Of a stretch of DNA of 64,000 bases, positions 59,366 to 64,000 are shown piece by piece. Below the pieces are notes generated by a model. The model saw only the letters and a list, made by a program, of their open reading frames with translations. It ran no database searches and was not told where the DNA came from. The DNA lies in contig JALPQD010000402.1 of assembly GCA_023101885.1 (NCBI GenBank), positions 1,912,761 to 1,976,760 on the forward strand, given 5' to 3'. This stretch comes from Typhlomys cinereus (taxonomy: Eukaryota > Chordata > Mammalia > Rodentia > Platacanthomyidae). Positions within the stretch are counted from its first letter, which is position 1; every line of letters begins with the position of its first letter. The position numbers and the translations under genes were made by a program.

Positions 59366-62300
59366 ATGACCTCAGCGAAGTAGATCCTTGCTTAGCCGTG
59401 GAAAGCCCAGGGAGTGCGTGAACCTCTTCCTTGGATATGCATGCGGCCGGCACGCTTCCGCTGCCGTCCTCTACAGATCGGGCCACCTCCAAATTCATGT
59501 CTTGCAATCCAGCGCGTGCCTCACGGGTGGGCTACAGCCCAGGCGGGTGTCCCGCTCCCACCTTGCCAAACTTCGTGGGGAAACGTTCCTTGGACACCAC
59601 ACGGACTGCCGGGATCGCTCTGGCAGTAGAGGCCCACCCCGTGATTCACGGAAAGAGCTGGCACGTCGCCCGCCCCAAGCTACTCTCACACTGAACAGCT
59701 CTCCCGCTGCCACCTCGGGACCGTTTTAAAAAATACCCCTCCCCGTGACGTCTTTTCCTTTTGCTGCCCCTTCGCCCAAACCCTGAATCCTTCCCCACCC
59801 CTACCTTCTTTTCCGCCGATCATTGCAGTGCCCCCATTCCCGTTCCTCGGTTGTGATTTTTTTTGCCCCTCCCTACCCGAGAAACACAGCATGCTCCTGA
59901 AATATCCACAACCCTCTTGCCCACCTTCCAAATAATTGACCCCCCCTCATCCGCCTGCCCAAGCCCGCCCCTCTCCTCTCTCTCTCTCTCTCTCAAAAGC
60001 CCTCACAACTCACATCGGTTACCCTCGGGTTGCCTTCCCCCCCCGCCTCATTTGCTTTTTTTTTTTCTGCATTCTTCCTGGCAAACTGGACAAGGTCAAA
60101 CACTCTTTTGCCACACTTCCCACACTCCACCCACCTGCCCTGACTGGAACGACGGTCTTGGAACCTCCCATCCTGCTTATCTCCTGTGGTCCCCTGGAGA
60201 GACGACTCCGGTTTCCCGACCCTTGCGAAAGGGACAGGACTTGGCAACGGGCCGCCACCCCTTCCCTCTCCTTCTGGCGTAGCTGATCCCCTGAAGTGAG
60301 ACGGCAAAGGTTACCCCGCGGCATTCACTGATCCTGACGGGGAATATCGTGAAGTTGGTAGTTTTGGCCCCCACTGGCACCCTGCCCCCACCCCCGCCAT
60401 GACCAGCACAACCCCCTACCCCCCTGCACATGACCGGCCCCCTATTCCCTCACTGCTAGCTCCACGCCCCCTGGCCAATCCAGCCTGGCCGCCCCCCCCC
60501 CGATTTTTAGGTTGTGGAGTATCAATTTTGGTGCCATATTGTGGGTCACGCCCCTTTTTCATGTCGAAGTCCTTGCTCTGTGAGCACTGATCGATGTGGT
60601 GCCCACGGCAGGCGCCCGCAGGCGACACTGCGCAAAAGAAGGACCCAGAGGCGGCCAACGGACTCAAACCGGACCCCCCTCTCCTTATAGACGCGCTAGA
60701 GTTGGCACCGGGCCCCCCCCCCCCCCCCCCCCCCACCTGTGGCGCAGGCACCTGGTCTTGGGTATGGTTCTGGGACAGGAGGAGACGTGAAGCGTAATTA
60801 GGTCAATACAGTCAATAGTAGGAAAGTGGTGCCTGGATACTCGCAGAAGTGTAAATTAGAATAATTTAGAAAACACAGGATCTTGGGACGGCACTTTCCC
60901 TGCCACTCTCGCTCCCTCGCGGTGCCTGTGATACACAACACCCGCCGCCGTCGCCGCTCCCCACCAAACTCCCTCCTGCCCACCTCCATGCCTCCACGGG
61001 CCTGGTTCTCCTGCGACCCTGAACCCATGCGTTTGGACACCGCTTCCCCCTCGACGAGGCCGCGCATCTCCTCCGCTCCCGCCACCGACCGCGGCTCCAC
61101 GTGCACAATCCCCCCCTGCACCATCCCACCCCCCCAGACGCCCCACCACCAATGCCATGCGGGCGCCCCCCCCCCATGTCGGGCGGCAACTCCAACTTTC
61201 ATTCCACTGGGTTCGGCGAAGGAAGCGCTGGCAGCCACCCGTACTTTGCCGCCAGCCCCGCCCACCAGCACGAAACGCCAGAACACCTTCTTGGCCCCAC
61301 CGGGCTGCACGGACCACCACAGCCCTTCCCCAGGGAACCACGCATTGCCAGTTGATAACAAAGGCCCCAGGAGAAATACAGAAGCACGATGCCCTAGAGT
61401 GATTGCGCTATGTAGCAAGCCAGTAAAGTAACGTATCAAAATTGTTCCAAACAGGCAATACACACTCACAAAAACACTCCAAGGACGGGCGAGCACGAGC
61501 GGGACAGAACATACAAGGAATAGAGACGAAGACACAGAGGACTTGAGGGGAGGAGAGATGAGGGAGAGAGAGGGGATGCGAGCAGTTTGAGAGAAACAGA
61601 ATGTCAACATACGATACCCATACCCCGGGAAGAAAGGACCCCGGCTTCATGCAAATGCTGCAAGGCAACATCGCAGCCATCCCGTAAGAGAGGGAGTGGT
61701 GGTGTCCACAGGTGTGCTATTGTCACTTGGTATGTGTGCTGGGGACCCGGGAGTCTCTCTCCTTGCCAAGCCCTATCGTGGATTGTGTGTGGGCCTGTAC
61801 TCTGCGATGAGAAGCACGAGGAAGAAAGGTCCTGTTCCGGTTGTGAGCGGATTCTAGGATGAGGGGAGGAATACAGCGTCTTTCTGACCCCATGTGTGGG
61901 CTTGTGTATGTGGATCCCGGGGCCGTCCGAGTGTCTTGTATTCCCACTCTCCTATCCCGACATCTGGAGAGTGGGCACACAATGTTTGACATCCAGGGGA
62001 ACCTGATTCAATATCGGTGGTACTCTGGTGCGACCTCAGTCATTTCCCCGCCCACACTACTCACCCCTCCTATGGCCACCGCCCTTCTCCCATGCCCCTC
62101 GCCCCCATTGATAGGTCCAGTATGTCAGAGGATTTCGTCTGGCCATCCGGATAGGGCAGGCAGTGCTTGGCCAATGATAAGGACGGTTAGGTATGCCCAC
62201 CCCCACCGCCCACCACCTCCCAGGAACGTCTCCGAGGGCAACGCCCGCCCCCCCCCCCCCCCCTGACTAGTGGGGGTGTGCGCAGTAGTGAGCTCGCTGG

Positions 62301-62427
62301 GGGCACCGTAGCCCCTCTTCTGTCCTGGGCTTCAGCGGGCTTTTTGAGCGGGATCTGGTTGCCACTGGCAGGCCATGCCTCTGGAGTCTCGTGTGCAGCT
62401 GGGGCATCTAACCACTTGGAGTGTAGC

Positions 62428-63145
62428 ATCAGCGTTAAGGATCAGGCGCTGCCCCGCCCCACCAAGCCGAAAGTGGCTCGATAGCAGTCCTTCTTCAGCG
62501 CCATCCTCGCAGCCAAGTGGACGGTGAGGAAATTATATGATCATTGGATTCGCCTGTGCTTCGCTTGCGAGGTGTCATCCTGGGGTGGGTGCGTGTGGAG
62601 GATGCTCCTCAGCCCCAGGCTTTGTGGCCCTAAGGGCCGTTGGATGGTAGAATGCAACGCCCGGGTTGAGCGCGGCGTAGGCATAAGCGGGCCATGCTGA
62701 GTGGAAGGCCCAGTGGCTGGAGGAGATGTCCCTGGCATGGGGGTCGTCGCCGGAGGGGCGATTGTGCGCGCCCTGAAGGTCCAGCACCCCCATCCCTATG
62801 TCACTCCCGCCGCTATTATCCGGGGGATTAGTATGCTGGGAATAAGAGGCGGGGAATATAAGCGCTTGCCTCCCAACTAGCTCAGACAGCTCCAGTCAGT
62901 CAGCTGCAGCGGGTCTCCTCTAGCAACTGTGACCGCTGCTGGCCGGCGATCCCCCCGCTCCAAACCCACGTCTCTTGCCGGGAACCCACCCAAAGCCCTC
63001 CGCGGCCGCCCTGCTGCGGTCGCCGCACAACACCCCCACCGCCCCCCCAGAACCCCGGGGCTCCCCGCCACCTCATGGCCAACCCCACCAAGCCCCTCCC
63101 CCGCGCAGCCTCCACAAGATCTGATCAAAACACAAATTGGACTGA
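62428..63145 (+). pseudogene. Inverted coiled-coil ORF remnant 6
   Basis: Start region agcgttaaggatcaggcgc, ctcgatagcagtccttcttc, ggattcgcctgtgcttcgct, cccctcagccccaggctttg, then ctcatggccaaccccacc and gatcaaaacacaaattgg. The coiled-coil part is heavily degraded. Confidence 0.5.
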
Positions 63146-64000
63146 CCTCAGCGCCAGAGACCCATGCCTAGCCGGTTGGAATAGCCCTCATGGATGTGCG
63201 CAACCTCTCCTTGGACACGCAGCAATCCCCGCCACGCCCTGGCCCGCTTCCGCTGCCGCCTTCCACGACGGGCATCCAACTGTCTGCATCCAGCGCGCCC
63301 AAGGCTGGGCACTATGCCCAGGCGGTTGCCTCCGCTCCCACCTGCCAATCCCCCTCCGGTCGGGGACCCACGTTCCTGGCGACACCACACGGACTTGCAC
63401 GGACGCCTCCCGCCAGAGAGCCCCACCCAAAGTGCACTTCCACCCTCGGAAGCGCTGCGCCCGTCGCTGCCCCCCCCCGCCCCCCCCATCAACTCTCACA
63501 CCCTGAACACAGATTCTCCCCGATGCCACCCCCCGGGCGAACCGTTAAATAACCCCCCCTCCCCCGTCGACCGCTTTCACCATGCCCATTCGCCACGGCC
63601 ACCCACCCCCACAGTGCCCCTGAAATCCTCCCCACCTCACCTCTTCCCCTTTACCCCGACATGCTAGTGCCCATTCCCGTTCCTCGGTGATGTTTTCTTG
63701 CCCCTTACCACCCCGAAAACCCAGCTGCCATGATACAACCTCTTGCCCACTTCCAAAATGACGCCCCTCCATCCGCCTGCAGCGCTCTTCTCTCTCTCTC
63801 TCCTCTCATCAGCTCAACTCACATTGGTTACCTGGGTGCTTCCCACCCGCGGATTTTGCCCTGAATTCTTCCTGCAACTCTGGAGGCAACACCCTTGCCA
63901 CACTTCCCCCTCCCATCTGACTGATTGGCGAGGTTTGCACCTCATCCTGCTCTCCTGTGTCCTGGAGAGAGGTTACGACCCTTGGATACGGGAAGGATTC

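Overview
The window looks like rodent nuclear DNA. The left 16.4 kb is dense in B1-like, B2-like, ID/B4-like and other tRNA-derived SINEs, CT/CA/GA microsatellites and other rodent-type interspersed repeats. The only conventional gene recognised is OSCAR (osteoclast-associated immunoglobulin-like receptor, leukocyte receptor complex), with three + strand coding exons at 1807-3346. The signal-peptide exon or exons were not found and may lie upstream of base 1. Species was not determined. Layout: 1-1806 repeat-rich 5' flank/intron; 1807-3346 OSCAR; 3347-16423 gene-free SINE/microsatellite desert (in human, TARM1 and VSTM1 lie downstream of OSCAR, but no Ig exon of either is visible here); a single N at 16424; 16425-43014 a head-to-tail macrosatellite of nine units of about 3.05 kb (unit 9 truncated, one 408-nt N gap); 43015-64000 the same repeat in opposite orientation, very noisy and full of homopolymers.

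The macrosatellite is the item of interest. Each unit carries, on the minus strand in the left array, a CpG-rich promoter-like block (two CCAAT boxes 29 nt apart plus a GC box in most units) followed about 130-190 nt later by an ATG in acceptable Kozak context. The consensus open frame is 190 codons. It has a basic N-terminus, an AKRQRVE basic motif, a KREER-type basic stretch running into an exact leucine heptad coiled coil, and a basic C-terminal tail. I do not recognise the protein with confidence. The order of motifs recalls the N-terminal region of PROX1/PROX2, but no homeo-prospero domain is present. No copy in the window has the whole consensus frame intact; unit 9 comes closest (188 codons open).

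The units fall into three types. Type A is units 1 and 3, type B is units 2 and 4 (with deletions removing the C-terminal coding part and the GC box), and type C is units 5-9. The first four form an A-B-A-B higher-order repeat of about 5.85 kb. From unit 5 on, and especially in the inverted half, single-base indels and C/T homopolymers accumulate in a way that suggests uncorrected long-read sequence. The orientation flip at about 43015, the single-N join at 16424 and the 608-nt pyrimidine block should be treated as suspected assembly artefacts until checked.
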